A DNA stretch of 64,000 nt from Parapristionchus giblindavisi (lineage: Eukaryota > Nematoda > Chromadorea > Rhabditida > Diplogasteridae). The DNA is taken from the NCBI GenBank assembly GCA_943737045.1, contig CALSFV010000015.1, positions 1,424,501 through 1,488,500 of the forward strand, written 5' to 3'. Shown here piece by piece: positions 13,573 to 30,223 of this stretch. The number at the start of each line of letters is the position of its first letter. Position 1 is the first letter of the stretch. The notes under the pieces are model-generated. The model was not told where the DNA came from. It did no database searches and saw nothing but the letters and a program-made list of their open reading frames with translations. Position numbers and translations under genes: made by a program.

Positions 13573-13972
13573 AAAATATGATGAAATAAAGAGGGATTAA
13601 TATGGAAAGGGGGTGTTCAACAGTTCCGAAAAGAAAAAAACAGTGGAAACGAGGGAAACGAGAATGGACGCTCGTGAGTCATTTTGTTTCTTTTCGCGAC
13701 TATTCAACAGCACATAAAAGAGTTGATATGATATAAGAGTTAATAAAGTGATGTATTTATGGAAGAGTTAAAGTTAAGCGTGACCTCGTCTCGAATAGGT
13801 TTCACACCCGTCAGATAATGAGGAATTATTTGTGCTAAACAGTAGTATGTAGTCGATTAGTTTACCTATAATAAAATAATAATAGCAATCCCCAGTAAGG
13901 ATGCAATGGTCCCTCCCTTGCCCGGATTTCAAGGTGGAAAGGGTTTGCACGAATGAACAAAGTGTAATCTAC

Positions 13973-14069
13973 GTAGCATAAGACCTGTAAAGTGTTATAT
14001 TTAACCCTCTTTTTGAGCTTAACATGTGTAAAATGTAACACTTCACAGGTCTAATGCTCCAAGGAAAAC
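13973..14069. repeat. MITE, GCATAAGACC...GGTCTAATGC family, copy 2
   Basis: Inverted arms with inner GTAAAGTGTTATATTTAACC and TGTAACACTTCAC; same family as 7434-7531 and 57334-57410. Confidence 0.6.
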
Positions 14070-14183
14070 ACTTATTTCTCGGTGTGTTGATTACCAGAGC
14101 GATCACACATATAACACTACCTCGGAGGGCATGCTTTCCAGATGTTCTAATAAAAAGCGTGACATTTTTTTTTAATTTGGAAT

Positions 14184-14378
14184 ATGGCACAGCACTTCTG
14201 CAATTTTCTAAATCCTAGACAATATTTCGAAGAGTTTCACTCGAAAATGTTCGACTCATCTCAATGGTCTCATTCTCCTTGGATATCATCGGAACTGGAT
14301 AAGATCATCCTCCTCACCTATTTACCCAATGTCCCTCACAACCCACCCCCACCCCCTCTATCGATCCTGATCATGTGA
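14184..14378 (+). other. open frame of 64 codons, possible exon
   Basis: A continuous frame with protein-like composition (FCNFLNPRQYFEEFHSKMF, ending in Pro-rich PPPPPLSILIM and a stop) stands alone in AT-rich DNA. A degenerate copy of its CTAGACAATATTTC...TGTTCGAC segment lies at 15484-15525. No partner exon or domain is recognised, so this may be a last exon, a relic or chance. Confidence 0.25.
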
Positions 14379-15819
14379 ATCATCTTATAGACAAAAGGAC
14401 AATAAAAGGTTCACATTGGTCAAATTGAACTGCTAATGAAGAAGACAATGAACCCTATGAAACCTGATATTATTGTGTCAAATCTCTGTATAGCATAAAC
14501 CTTTGCCTTTATCCATACTGAGAGCAAACTTACCCAAATATGGGTAATAGATTTGCCAACTTACGATACTTGTGTACACGATTTCCCCACATTCGGGCAA
14601 ATGGTAGCCCAAAAACCACCGATTTGCCCATATACAGGGTAGCGTTTGTCTGAATACGGGCAAATCGTTCGCCAACTATTATAATTCGGGTAAATTTAAT
14701 CTCTGTGCATAATGAATGTTTTTTTAACGTAATTTAATGTTGCTCTTCTATCGATTCAATTTTCTCGGCGTTTTATTTACCGTGATCATGAAAAACATGA
14801 ACAAAGAGATGACTTTCAACATGCTTTATTGCAAATGCTGTTCAGAGATTGACAGATTTCTGTAGCCTAGGCGACTTAATTAAATTTTATTTGAAGAGAA
14901 CAGAAAAAATGTGGATCCCTCAGTTTAATTTATCTTTTTCCAACCACATCAATCTCAATTGAATTGATCCAAGAATGACCAACGCTAATTCAACTATCTC
15001 GTCCCATCCCTAATTAAAACAGAGATCAAATTAGCTGATTGTCTATTGGTTTGATAATACACAATGGATCATTTGAACTCTTTGGTTTTCAAGGAATACA
15101 ATTACTGGAACTTAATCTGTACTTCTTGTAGTGCTGTTATAAAGTTTTTTTAATATATATTTATTTTGTTTTGTAATTCAAAAAGTGTTCTACTTATTCA
15201 GTACAACTCAGTAATTGAACACTGAGAGCTGTTTTTTTCTCACAAAAGCAATAATCATTTATAATATAAAATTATGATGCAAGGCTTCTTCAGTATCGTG
15301 TTGTTATTATCTCATATGTAATCAAATTCTCATAATTCGTTCGCTTAATGATCTCATCGACATTGGAATACGCTTTTTATAATCAAAAAAGAACAAATGA
15401 ACTGTTCGGTACAGCTTCCGCACAGACAACCGAAACGGGTTTGAGCGATCTCTTGTCTGTCCGTCGATGTTTTTTTTTTTAAACCTAGACAATATTTCCA
15501 AGAGTTGCACTAGAAAATGTTCGACTGTCTAGTGCAACTCTTAGAAATTTTTTTCTATATTCAAACGTAACCAATTTCTTAGGACTTACAATCGGACACT
15601 GATCTTGTTTACTGTACATGCTCATTTGTCCAAAAGAGATTGAGCTTGTCTGAGTTGCGACATCTATTAAGGTTTTTTTTTTCAAATATGAATTTGTGCC
15701 AATGATTGAACTTCTATCTATGTAATGATCTTATTGTTAGGGATTTTCGGCAGGTCAACGGAGAGGATCAAATGATCTACTCTAAATCAACAAAAGCTTT
15801 GAAATGAGAGGGGATTTAA
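14379..15819. other. AT-rich intergenic DNA
   Basis: No gene. Around 14530-14700 a degenerate inverted set of GGGCAAAT / ATTTGCCC words is present. The 14.2-kb CTAGACAATATTTC segment recurs at 15484. Confidence 0.4.
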
Positions 15820-15935
15820 AGGCATACCTCAAGCTAATTTTACTCTCCGCATTGACAATACTCTCTCGTAGACAAGAAAGGTAGAGAGTGTGACCAGAGC
15901 GGGGATTTACAAATTAGCTTGGGGTGTCGCTTTTA
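15820..15935. repeat. 115-bp TTAA-type MITE, copy 4
   Basis: A well-preserved member: TTTAAAGGCATACCTCAAGCTAATTTT at the left, AAATTAGCTTGGGGTGTCGCTTTTA at the right. Confidence 0.8.
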
Positions 15936-16701
15936 GGACACACTTTATCGCTTCCGATATCCAAGGATGATTTTGTCATGGAAAAGTGAAAGTTGATGTG
16001 CACCCTCCCACTCACTCCCTAATCATTTTATGCACTATTTCGATTGTGAACTTTTCCAGTTCTTTCAAACAAAAAAAGAAAAGCACATCATCATCCTAAA
16101 TCATCACCCTTTATAAAGCTATCGTTATTTGTAGATATAAGGAATGTTTTTTTTATTATTGAAGCGCTCTTTTACCTTTGTATCGCAGTTGTTCCGAATA
16201 TTTGAGAAGGGTCAATTTCCCAACATTAAATTTTCCCTTTTGAAGTTATCATTCTTTACGTTCTTGATTTTTACTTTACATTCTTTCTTATGATCGATTC
16301 AACAAAACTTAAACAAATTTGAGCAAAATATTACCGTTATTGAAAATGAATGTGTATTTGCTTGCTACGCATAGGTAGCAGAAGTTTTCTAATAATAAGC
16401 GTAAAAGTTTGTTGATAAAATGGTATATTAAAGCTCCCTTCAAAAACGAAAAAAAAAACATTAAAGTCGTCGATATTTTCATTGTGATCCTCCGTTGATC
16501 CTTTCACCATTAAATAATTGTATTAATAGTTCCTCAATTTACGTGTTTATCATTATAAAAATTCTCATTTATTTTCTGCATCTTGCTCATTTTAAGAAAT
16601 ACCCCTAATTGTGACCTCTGACCTAATTGTGCATTCCGTATCGGAAAATATTGTGTTAGTAGTGAAAGATCTCACCCTTCAAGTAGTAAAACTTTCGGTG
16701 A
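15936..16701. other. intergenic, no gene seen
   Basis: AT-rich, with short open frames only. Confidence 0.4.
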
Positions 16702-17036
16702 TTAAAGGTGGTGTCCATCGAATATTTTCGTGAACAAACTGTGAAGACAGAAAGGTAGCAAAAGTTATTCTACGTACAGTACACTATTTATTTTGTGCTG
16801 ATTTAGTCTATTGATCGCTAGAAACATTAATGAACCATCAGGCCCGGTTCAGGGAAGGGCGCGCTTTTTGAAAATTGAGGAAATTCGGCAATAGGTTTCG
16901 AACTTGCGTCAAACGAGTAACGAGTCTGAACGTTTACCACTGCGCTATGGGATAGATGAGATGCTGCGCTAACTCTTCGCATATCACTTTGCATTCGCAC
17001 AAGAGGGGTGTAGTGATTTATCTGAACATTCTTTAA
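16702..17036 (-). mobile_element. TTAA-flanked element with tRNA-like core, copy 3
   Basis: Inverted relative to copy 1. TTAAAGGTGGTGTCC at the low-coordinate end, the B-box-like complement GGTTTCGAACTTG in the middle, and TTAA at 17033-17036. Its 5' terminal repeat lacks about 10 bases seen in copy 1. Confidence 0.7.
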
Positions 17037-17136
17037 TGAATTCTTCACTAGAATGAAAACAGAAAGCTCTACTATTTCGCATTTTCATTTTCGTATTTGT
17101 CATTTAGTTGATAATCAAGAATAATTCTCATTAAAG

Positions 17137-22030
<4,894 letters not shown>

Positions 22031-22493
22031 TTACGAATTGTCCCCTGTTTTTGTATATTAGATTTTTGAAAGAAAAGTGGGTACCTATACAAAGTAACTT
22101 TACGCTAGGTTCTCTTAAATTGACAAGATTTAACTTAAGTCCTCTTAATATTCGTCATTCTTTGATTTGTTGATCTATATTATCATTACTTCTTTAAATT
22201 AGATTATCCATGTTGTAATCTATTTCAATATTGTAAAACTATTTTAAAATTACTTTTTTTCTCTCAATTTATCTCTAGTCGTTTGATGCGAAATATTAAT
22301 TATATTATTTCCTTACCGCTAATTCCATACGGAGAATTTTTTTTCTCTTCATGTAATAATAAATTTATTGATTACTTCCACACATTTTGTATTTTTTATG
22401 TTATCTGCAAATTATTGTATTATTTTTCCACCTTTGAATTTCTCCTGTCAAATGAATTACAAAAGTCAAATGTATTTTGTAAATTGTGCAAAG

Positions 22494-22499
22494 AATAAA
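22494..22499 (+). promoter_or_regulatory. candidate poly(A) signal AATAAA
   Basis: One of two AATAAA words (another near 22356) downstream of the C6 gene stop at 22030. Confidence 0.3.
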
Positions 22500-23639
22500 T
22501 AATACTACTATATTAAGCATGACTTGTTTTGTATTACATATCTTTTACCATTCATTAATTCGATCTCGGATTACTCGTCATCTATTCTAATACTTTTGGT
22601 GGTTTGTTGGTTATTGATGTTGTTCGTCGTAAGAGTTCAATATCTAAAGAGATGGGCCCTGCTTTCATTCCAATTCTTTCATCTTTTTTTTCATCCTTTC
22701 AATATTTATTTATCTTTCTTCCAATGTGTTCTCTTTGGTTAAAATTTTCCAGTATTGACCGTATAAAATACACTTGTTTATTTGGTACGAGAGTAGCCAG
22801 CCACTGCCACAATGAATTTATATGTCTAGAGAGAGAGCACCGGTGAGAGAGTAGGTAGATCAGAGAGAGCGAGGAAGGAAAGGAGGAAAGAGTGGGGAGT
22901 TAATCGATAGTTCTTCCTCTGTTTAGCAGCAGTAGCAATGCAATTATGCAAGTACATTTTATACGGACAATAATGTTACGGATCAACTCATATGTGTTCC
23001 ACTGAAAGCAAGCGTCTGGCTCAATCGATGTTGTCCTTGTGGGCATATCTATCGAATAATTTTAGATGAACGGAGAACCTTGGGTAGTAAAAACCTAAAT
23101 TGACTAGGTGTCAGGTATGATATCCGTACACTGCATACTACGCCACTCTAACGACTCTGATTGCAGTCATTATTCTTTCTCATGGTGACCATATCACCCA
23201 TAAACAAAATATTAATATGAGAGGTTAAAGATTCATCGGAATTCGAGCATGTAATCGGGGAAAACAATTGAATTATTTGTTTGATGAATATTCAATATAG
23301 AAGAATTCAATGAATTTTGTTTTCGGAGAAAACCAGTGAGGAAATGCATACCAAAGAAAAAAAACTGATCAGTCTGACTCGCCATTGTATCACAGTGCAG
23401 CTCGGTCAAGTCTTTAGCATGCTGCGATGATCGGTTCTCGGTCCCTTTATTTCTGCTACGAGTGTCGGTGAAGTCAAGTACTTTTACACAGGAATAAAAC
23501 ATTTATGTTAAGAAAGTAATTAAAAGACAATTCACGCTGTAAATGATAGCTGTTGAATATTGGGAAAGTTTGAAAATGCGTGATGTGTCTTTTAATATTA
23601 ACAGCAAAGTGTTGTTCCTGTATAAATCTATACCCTTCT
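22500..23639. other. intergenic, no gene seen
   Basis: AT-rich, with an AG-rich patch (GAGAGAGAGC, GAGGAAGGAAAGG) near 22826-22895. Nothing gene-like. Confidence 0.4.
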
Positions 23640-24060
23640 TTATTGCATCACCCACAAGATATCATGGTCTATTAAAATTTTATAGACCTCTTTCTGATCT
23701 GAGTCGAAAACAACCAGTACCGTAGTCTATAAGATCAATTTGTGCTTTGTGTGTTGTCTAGTTTGAACTAAAGGAAACATTTGTTGTTTTTTGTTGAGTA
23801 CCATGATTGTTTAGATTTTAGTGAAATTTTTTATTAAATGTAATTAACTTTATCATGTGATATAGGTGTGGCTCTTAATCAGACTCGATTGGAATGATCA
23901 TCGATGATTGGTTTTATGATTGGTTATGACGTTATTTTGTACTCGTTATGACGCATATGGAGTCTTTCTTGATGATATCATTCGATAATAATCAAATATT
24001 ATTAGTATCGGAAATCCTGATTTCAGTTATTGAATGAATACCATTCATACTTCATCTTAA
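23640..24060 (+). repeat. dispersed repeat, direct copy of 31.92-32.40 kb
   Basis: Shares long stretches with 31920-32400 (ATCATGGTCTATTAAAATTTTAT..., GATATAGGTGTGGCTCTTAATC, TCGATTGGAATGATCATCGATGATTGG) and, inverted, with 40790-40985 plus 41610-41700. It does not include the small gene found at the other two copies. Confidence 0.75.
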
Positions 24061-24153
24061 TTGCTGATCAGAAGATGAAGAAGATGAAGAGAATTATGCC
24101 CCTTGTCACCATTGTCAGCTCGCCCAGACTAATCTGTCGTTTAGCGGCTACCA

Positions 24154-24750
24154 CAGGGCTGTGAATTTTTTTTACGAGTCACCTTTCATTTATTTCGAGT
24201 CACCTTTCATTTATTTCGAGTCACCTTTCATTTATTTCTTTCTTCTAGATAACGAAGTCATTATCATCACCTATTTATTTTTGTTCATATCATTTTCATG
24301 TGTCGTTGCATGCGTGTGCATGTAGATAAAATATAAAATATATATTTTTCGTTTTTCGGTTTTTTCGTATTTTTCGGGTTTTCTCGAAAAACTTTTTTGA
24401 CGAAAATTTTTTTCGAAAAAAAAATCGAAAAAAACGAAAAATGTTGTTACATAAAAAGGCACAAAATTTCAAAAATTTAAGACATTTTAACAAATATTTC
24501 AAATTTGGAGACAACAATTACGCTTTCACTTGAGTAAAAAATGTATATTTTATCATGCTTCAATTAAGAATCACATAGTTGCAATTCTTACATTTCCATT
24601 TTATCGATATTAAAATTAAGCGAATTGATGTTTTCGAAGGAGAAGACATTGCTTAAACTTTTTTTCGAATTTTTCGGATTTTTTCAAAAAAAAATTCGAA
24701 AATTTTCTTTTTTCGAATTTTTTTCGAAATATTTTTTTCGCACAGCCCTG
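24154..24750. mobile_element. hAT-like MITE with 8-bp target duplication, copy 2
   Basis: Ends CAGGGCTGTG and CACAGCCCTG. Flanking octamers are GGCTACCA (left) and GGCAACCA (right), an 8-bp duplication with one mismatch, typical of hAT insertions. The interior is filled with TTTTTCGAAA-type repeats. It includes three copies of CGAGTCACCTTTCATTTATTT at 24176-24238. Confidence 0.8.
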
Positions 24751-25117
24751 GGCAACCATTCCCTCCCCAATGGTTATGTGCTTGATAAAGGTGAATAAAC
24801 TGTAAACTGTAAACTGCAACTTCATTTTCATTTTTCATTTTATTCATTTTTTCTGAATTTTCTGTTTTATAAATGCTTTTTGAAAGCATAATTTTCTGAT
24901 TTCTGATTTCAGAAAACAATATTTTTCTGTCCGAGCCCTGAAGAAAATGATGAAATGGTCATCGACAACTTTATATTATCATAGCATCTCATTGGCACAC
25001 AAAAATAATGATATTGATGTTTTATGGTGCTGCAATTGTTTTGATCTTGATCATATACTCTTCATATAAATAATAAGCGCACGGCGTGCATTTCAAAACG
25101 TGCAATGTAACACCACA
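24751..25117. other. no gene seen
   Basis: AT-rich sequence between the hAT-like MITE and the inverted repeat. Confidence 0.4.
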
Positions 25118-25420
25118 TTAGAGAGATCATTAATGCAATGTTCGAGAATCGAAGTCGATGAGTAGCACTATAAAGCACTTTTTGAATCGTTAATTGAATT
25201 TAACAAAGACCATAGAGAACGTACGAATCAGAAGCTTTGAGTACGAGCTTGAACCGATTACGTGAGATCTGTGAAATAGCCTAGAGAAAACGAAGATCAA
25301 TAGAAAATCGACAGATAAATAGTACCTCGTCGCCGTTATCGAATGGATTTTTGCTGTTTTCATAGAGCAAAAAAGGAAAGAAACAGGCCAGAATACAGTG
25401 AAGTAAGAAGAAAAGTCTGC

Positions 25421-25424
25421 AAAA
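25421..25424 (-). terminator. pol III T-run of tRNA-Gly (left copy)
   Basis: TTTT on the minus strand shortly after the tRNA 3' end, immediately before the GCAG splice acceptor of exon 8. Confidence 0.6.
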
Positions 25425-25430
25425 GATTAA

Positions 25431-25502
25431 TGCGTTCGGGGGGAATCGAACCCCCGTCGAATGCTTGGAAGGCATCCATGCTGACCATTACACCACGAAC
25501 GC
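25431..25502 (-). tRNA. tRNA-Gly (UCC)
   Basis: A 72-base cloverleaf on the minus strand: acceptor GCGTTCG paired with CGAACGC, anticodon loop CTTCCAA (anticodon TCC) on a five-pair stem, T arm GGGGGTTCGATTCCCCC. It is followed by TTTT, a pol III stop. It sits in sense orientation in intron 7 of the receptor-like gene. It differs from the second copy (35538-35609) by one base in the D loop. Confidence 0.95.
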
Positions 25503-25936
25503 GGTTGGTGAGCAATTACCGAATGGTTGCTATCTTTAGGTAAGAGCGATTAATGGAAGAATTAGCGAGGAAATGTGTTTCATGGAGAGTGCATGCAAGC
25601 GATTTGAGAATAATAGCGCCCTCGTAGAGTGTCAGAGCGAAAGAAGTGGTTGAATTTTAAAAGTTTAATTGCTCTATTCTAAGAAAATATACGATGAGTC
25701 TGCGGTCGAACCTGGAATAGGTTGAACTCTAGATAGAGTATTTTTCCGGCAAAAGACCACTTGATGGTTCGATTTGGTTTCTCACATGCGGTCCTCAATT
25801 GCATGCGAATTACATTCCACACTCTCTGAAAAAGGAATGATTTTAAGAGAACTTAATTCTTGTTACGATCGCTTCATTTCTAGATAACAACCATCGTTTT
25901 CTGAAACACCATTGGGCGGAAATGGGATTATGTTAA

Positions 25937-26054
25937 AGGCTCACCCCACGCTAATTTTACTCTCTGTATTGGCTATACTCTCACGCAGACAAAGAAATCG
26001 AGAGAGTGTGGCCAGAGCGGAGATATTCAAATTAGCTTGAGGTGTTGCTTTAAA
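25937..26054. repeat. 115-bp TTAA-type MITE, copy 6
   Basis: TTAAAGGCTCACCCCACGCTAATTTT and CAAATTAGCTTGAGGTGTTGCTTTAA, TTAA at both edges, in an intron of the receptor-like gene. Confidence 0.8.
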
Positions 26055-26344
26055 GTTTGAGATCACTTACATCAATGATATCTCTGAGACTGATTCCTCT
26101 TGTACTCATATCTTGTTCCGTAACAGAAATTAGTGCGAATGTGATCATGTGAGCGATGAATGTAATCAGACAGACCATCCTTAATCATATAACTTTGATT
26201 TCTTTAAAGAAACAAGTATCTCTTTTTTCATTCCATGTATGCCCAAATTAAAATTCCAAAAAGTCGAAAAATTCTCCCGGAAAGAATACTTGTGCAGAAA
26301 GTTCACTTAACATGAACATGTCAAAGTAAAAAAAAAACACCGCC

Positions 26345-26440
26345 TTAGGCTATATTCTTTTCTTGGATATAGCCATACTCTTTCTGTCTCGTTGACAAAT
26401 CATGCGAGAGAGTGTGGCCAGAGCGCAGGGTTTCAACTTT
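26345..26440. repeat. 115-bp TTAA-type MITE, copy 7, degraded
   Basis: Core GAGAGAGTGTGGCCAGAGCGCAGGGTTTCAA and a diverged left arm; termini partly lost. Confidence 0.5.
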
Positions 26441-27369
26441 GTTACTGGTGCTGATTTTATCTCTGGACTATGATGTACAGCAGAATCCCCGCATTGGCAT
26501 GGAATTCCCCCGCGTGTCCCGTGGTGTTTTATCACGGAATGATTGGAATTTAAAGAATTACGTAGACCGAGAAAAATTATTGAAAATATCAATTTTTGGC
26601 AAAAATGTCGTACCAAACAATCGGAGTAAATACTTCAAATGTCGCCAAGAAGTCTGGAATTGCCGTTTGCTCTTTTACTAAGAATACCATCGGCATCTGA
26701 AAAACCTTCGAAATCGAAAATTGGGGTAGCTTAAAGAAGATTAAAAAAGCGCTAACTAACTAGTAAAACGTTACGAAATAGATAGGATTGGTGTAGATGA
26801 CATTGAGGATGTTTGGGTCGTCTTGACGGAGAGCACACACAAAGTCAACCTAAATGATAGCGTAAAGGGAGCGTTACATTAGTCAAGGAAACGGTTTGAA
26901 CCATCTAACTCCCGCACGGATTTTAGATAACTGGAATATGTTGTACCTTCCCACTTTTCGTGAGTGAAATAGCATTATACGTCAAATCACCCCCTTCCTC
27001 AGGATAGGACCAGATATTCTCCTAAAAGAAACAGAGTAGATTGATTGACAACATGATTGATGATTCGATTGACATGATTACATGATTATGACTAACATGA
27101 TTAGATTGAAAACATGTAAAGAAAGTTTATGATTCTTACAGCATCTCTCGGAATGGTAGTGATATTGAGCGTTGCGTTCAACCATGATACAAGCATGCTA
27201 ATGATCTGAAAGAATCATTTAAGTATAGAAGAAAATATTCTGTTGGACTGTTGGACATCCTTTCAAAGGAGATGCTCCCAACGATAATGTGAAGGTTTTC
27301 ACCAAGGAATCGTTTTTTTTTTGTCGCTTTCTTTGTGAGTCAGTGTTGTCGCGAAAACAGTGGTTAATA

Positions 27370-27728
27370 ATGGCTCGTTAAAAAATAGTGGAAAACCGAA
27401 ATGAGCGACTTTCCACCCGTTAAAAAAGTACCCGGGAAGCCGAAAATGGAAACACGAAATTTGAATTCGCGCGCGCAAAGAGGTGCGGGAAATCAAATTC
27501 CGACTTCCCGTCATCGATTTTTAGTAATTAAAATGGAAATTCAACTTCCTGCTCGCTAAAAAATGCAATCCGCGGAAATTCGCTGTCGGAAAGTCGGAAT
27601 TTGAATTCTCGCGCCTCTTTGCGCGCGCGCGAATTCAAATTTCGTGTTTCCATTTTCGACTTTCCGGATACTTTTTAACGGGTGGAAAGTCGCCGATTTC
27701 GGTTTTTCACTATTTTTTAACGAGCCAT
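27370..27728. mobile_element. 359-bp palindromic element
   Basis: ATGGCTCGTTAAAAAATAGTG at 27370 is inverted as CACTATTTTTTAACGAGCCAT ending at 27728; the arms continue through GCGCGCGCAAAGAGG. In the first large intron of the receptor-like gene 5' half. Confidence 0.8.
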
Positions 27729-27952
27729 AAGTTGTAGCGTTTGCTATCTAGTACAGCCAAATTTCACGTATGAAATCCCCGTTATCCCAATATTGATTGC
27801 AATTGTCACGCCTGATATTCAATACTGACACCACAATAATTCGGGAGGATTCGGGAGTTCTCCAGGCACGAAATATATTTGTTGTCGCGATTAGAATCAA
27901 TAGGCGCATATATTCTATATGTGGTTGTCATAAATGTCGATGTTGATAATCT

Positions 27953-28082
27953 GCCCAATTTAAAGGAAACGCTACCTCACCCAATGGTATCTTCATTGCG
28001 CACACTATTTCTCTGTTCTCTAACAACGAGAGAGCATTGCGCGTCGAAGAGACCATTGAGTGAGGTTGCGCTCCCTTTAAAT
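27953..28082. repeat. 130-bp TTAA-type palindromic MITE (second family), copy 1
   Basis: TTTAAAGGAAACGCTACCTCACCCAATGG and CCATTGAGTGAGGTTGCGCTCCCTTTAAA are inverted; core ATTTCTCTGTTCTCTAA. A relative lies at about 63395-63525. Confidence 0.75.
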
Positions 28083-28223
28083 GATCATATGCACCTTCAC
28101 ACTTCGTCCCGGATATGGACACTCAACAGTCGGAGATAGTCTGGGTTCATTGGGACATTTTCCTTGAAGATGAGCCTCAGGCACAATGTGTGCAACGCCC
28201 AAGTTAAGAGTGAGATTGGATTG

Positions 28224-28410
28224 AAGGCGTTGAGGAATCAGAAGATGAGGGCGACTGAAAGAATTGAACAAATTAAAGAAAAGCATTTATATTAATATGA
28301 TTAATAGATGTACAATAATAAGTATGCATGCAGTTTAATGCACGTTGAGGCATCAGAAGATGTGGATAACTGAAAGAAACAACTATTGAACAAATTAAAT
28401 GAATTTGTCT
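28224..28410. repeat. small tandem duplication at the receptor gene start
   Basis: GTTGAGGAATCAGAAGATG...ACTGAAAG...TTGAACAAATTAAA (28228-28275) is repeated as GTTGAGGCATCAGAAGATG...ACTGAAAG...TTGAACAAATTAAA (28344-28401). It duplicates the beginning of the first recognised exon. Confidence 0.7.
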
Positions 28411-29004
28411 ATTCTTATGATACGAAAAACATGAGAATAAAAGTATTGGTGCAATGTTAACACATACATAGGTAATGTGGAATAAATGAAGTTTGAAGAT
28501 GATGACTTAAATGTGTCGAAAATTTCAAACATTGTAGGCTTTTGGAGCTAATTAAAGTGAATAATGTATGTTGGATTGAGTTTCATTCTTACAATTCTTT
28601 TCTTCTATATTTTGTTTTATAATTTCATTATTTATAAACATTTCGAATCTAGGTTCAACCTCTGAAGTCTCTCATATTTCTAGCGATATCAAGATTGAGC
28701 AATGCTTTCAGGAGATAAATAATTTGTCTGATTTCATTTAGATATTTTTCGACATACTGTATGCATATGACATGTATGCAGCACAATATCACTTCAATGT
28801 ATGCTATCCGTCAAAGCATGACATCAAAATGCCAAGTATAACTATGGTCTTGAAATGAAAAAAAGCGTGTCGATAAATATCGTCTCTTCATCTCGCTAAC
28901 AGAATTTCTCCTTTAAAATTGAAATTAGCACCTCACTACGATCTATTTATTCTAACTATGTCACTGATCGCTTCAACAGTTTAACTCTGAGGACCCTACG
29001 ATAT
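28411..29004. other. no gene seen
   Basis: AT-rich. One minus-strand exon-like piece near 28660-28725 lacks a phase-compatible partner. Confidence 0.3.
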
Positions 29005-29300
29005 ACAAACGAAAACATCTATAATACTTCATCCAGCAGACAATATGGGGCCTGATAGGCTCATTCCTATGTATTTTGTTATTTTCAAAGATCATCACCA
29101 CTTTTTCATCTTAGACGGCTCTCTTTGATTGACCATAAACCGATCAAGCAATGATTTCATTCCGATGAGAATTTTATGTCGATCTCCCTCTCCTTATGGG
29201 TGCATTCTCCCCCCTCTCAGTAAACATGCACATTAAAAACAGAAGATAAGGAAGTGTGTGAATCGTGATAAATCAAATGATTCCGAGAGATACAATCAAA
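29005..29300. repeat. end of the inverted segmental duplication, left side
   Basis: Shares CTTAGACGG..., CAACCGATCAAG-like and CCCTCTCCTTATGGGTGCATTCTCCC with 45530-45790 in inverted order, at lower identity. Confidence 0.65.
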
Positions 29301-29723
29301 TACATAACGTTTGTGATTGATTTCACTCATAATCACATCGAAATATCTCATTGTCTCATCTTTGCCGAATCAAGTTTCTCAAATATCTACATATGAGACA
29401 ATCACTCGTTCACATTTGAGAAACATGATGTAGCTAACCATAATTTCAAAGCGATTTCGCAGGAGCATTTGAAGCAAGTGCAATGATTGTCACGATGATC
29501 ATAATATTGATTTGTTTTCGTTTGACGAACTATTTCATTCATACAAAGCATTATTTCTGCACCAGGGGAAGGCTCGAATTAACGAATTCGAAAGTTGAAT
29601 ATATAGAATATTACAAACGGGACTTGAACACGCGTGGCGCTTACGTAAACGCTTTTAGCATCTCGAATCAACTAGAGAACAAAACGTCACATCGTTGGCC
29701 CTACGTTCTTCATGATTACAGAA

Positions 29724-30223
29724 CAGGGCTGTTCGGAAAATAGTTTTCGGAAAATTTCGGAAAACGGAGATTTTCCGAAAATATTTTTCGGAAAATTCGG
29801 AAAATATGGAAAATTTCGGAAAATCGAAATGTGCCTCAAAATATATAAATTTTCGTGTTTAACAAAATTATTGTTTCATTGAAGTCATGAAAATCACAAA
29901 ATCAACAAAGAACAAGATCAAGAACATAATACAACAACAAATCATTAGAAGTCATACCAAGGATGGGAATGTTAGTAGCAAGGAAGAGCAATTGAAGCAA
30001 ATTACCGTATACTTGCATATTTAATATCATGAGTGGAATATCTCCCAAGCACCATAATCATCGAAAAATCAACTTTCTTCTATTTTTCTTTAAAATTCGG
30101 AAAATTTTAAAGGTTCGGAAAATTTTTAAAAATTCGGAAAATTTTCCGACGGAAATATTTTTCGATTTTTCTCGGAAAATTCGGAAAATCGAAAAATCGG
30201 AAAACGGAAAATGCACAGCCCTG
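29724..30223. mobile_element. hAT-like MITE with 8-bp target duplication, copy 3
   Basis: 500 bp, CAGGGCTGTTCGGAAAA to GCACAGCCCTG. Flanking octamers TTACAGAA and TTACAGAG. Both ends are packed with CGGAAAATT units in inverted order. Confidence 0.8.

Larger units (their letters stand above)
25118..25733. repeat. left copy of the ~620-bp inverted repeat
   Basis: Inverted counterpart of 35303-35929. In receptor-gene order it holds the end of exon 7, the intron with tRNA-Gly, exon 8 and exon 9. Outside it (below 25118, above 25733) similarity to the other copy stops abruptly. In this copy exon 8 has one extra T in a T run. Confidence 0.9.
25326..28286 (-). pseudogene. ionotropic glutamate receptor-like gene, 5' half
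   Basis: Exons on the minus strand, in phase: 28286-28095, 27205-27140, 27021-26947, 26849-26775, 26696-26614, 26179-26071, 25825-25712, then 25416-25326. They encode the first ligand-binding lobe (LNLGVAHIVPEAH, CPYPGRSVKIISMLVSWLN, SGKVDFV, YTNPIYF), a FEVFTPIVW block leading into a first membrane segment (MVCLITFIAHMITFALISV), and the pore-side part (KWSFAGKILYLEFNLFQ). This order is that of nematode glutamate-receptor-like channels. The last exon is 91 bases against 90 in its duplicate at 35624-35713, a frameshift, and no later exons follow to the left. The 28286 start is in frame but lacks a good signal peptide. It is probably one half of a gene split by an inversion; the 3' half is at 35.3-39.0 kb on the plus strand. 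Confidence 0.7.

Noticed and set aside
27780..27945. Minus-strand exon-like stretch (TYRIYAPIDSNRDNKY...)
   Set aside because: It is open and follows an acceptor, but its phase does not match the receptor exons on either side, which join directly to each other.
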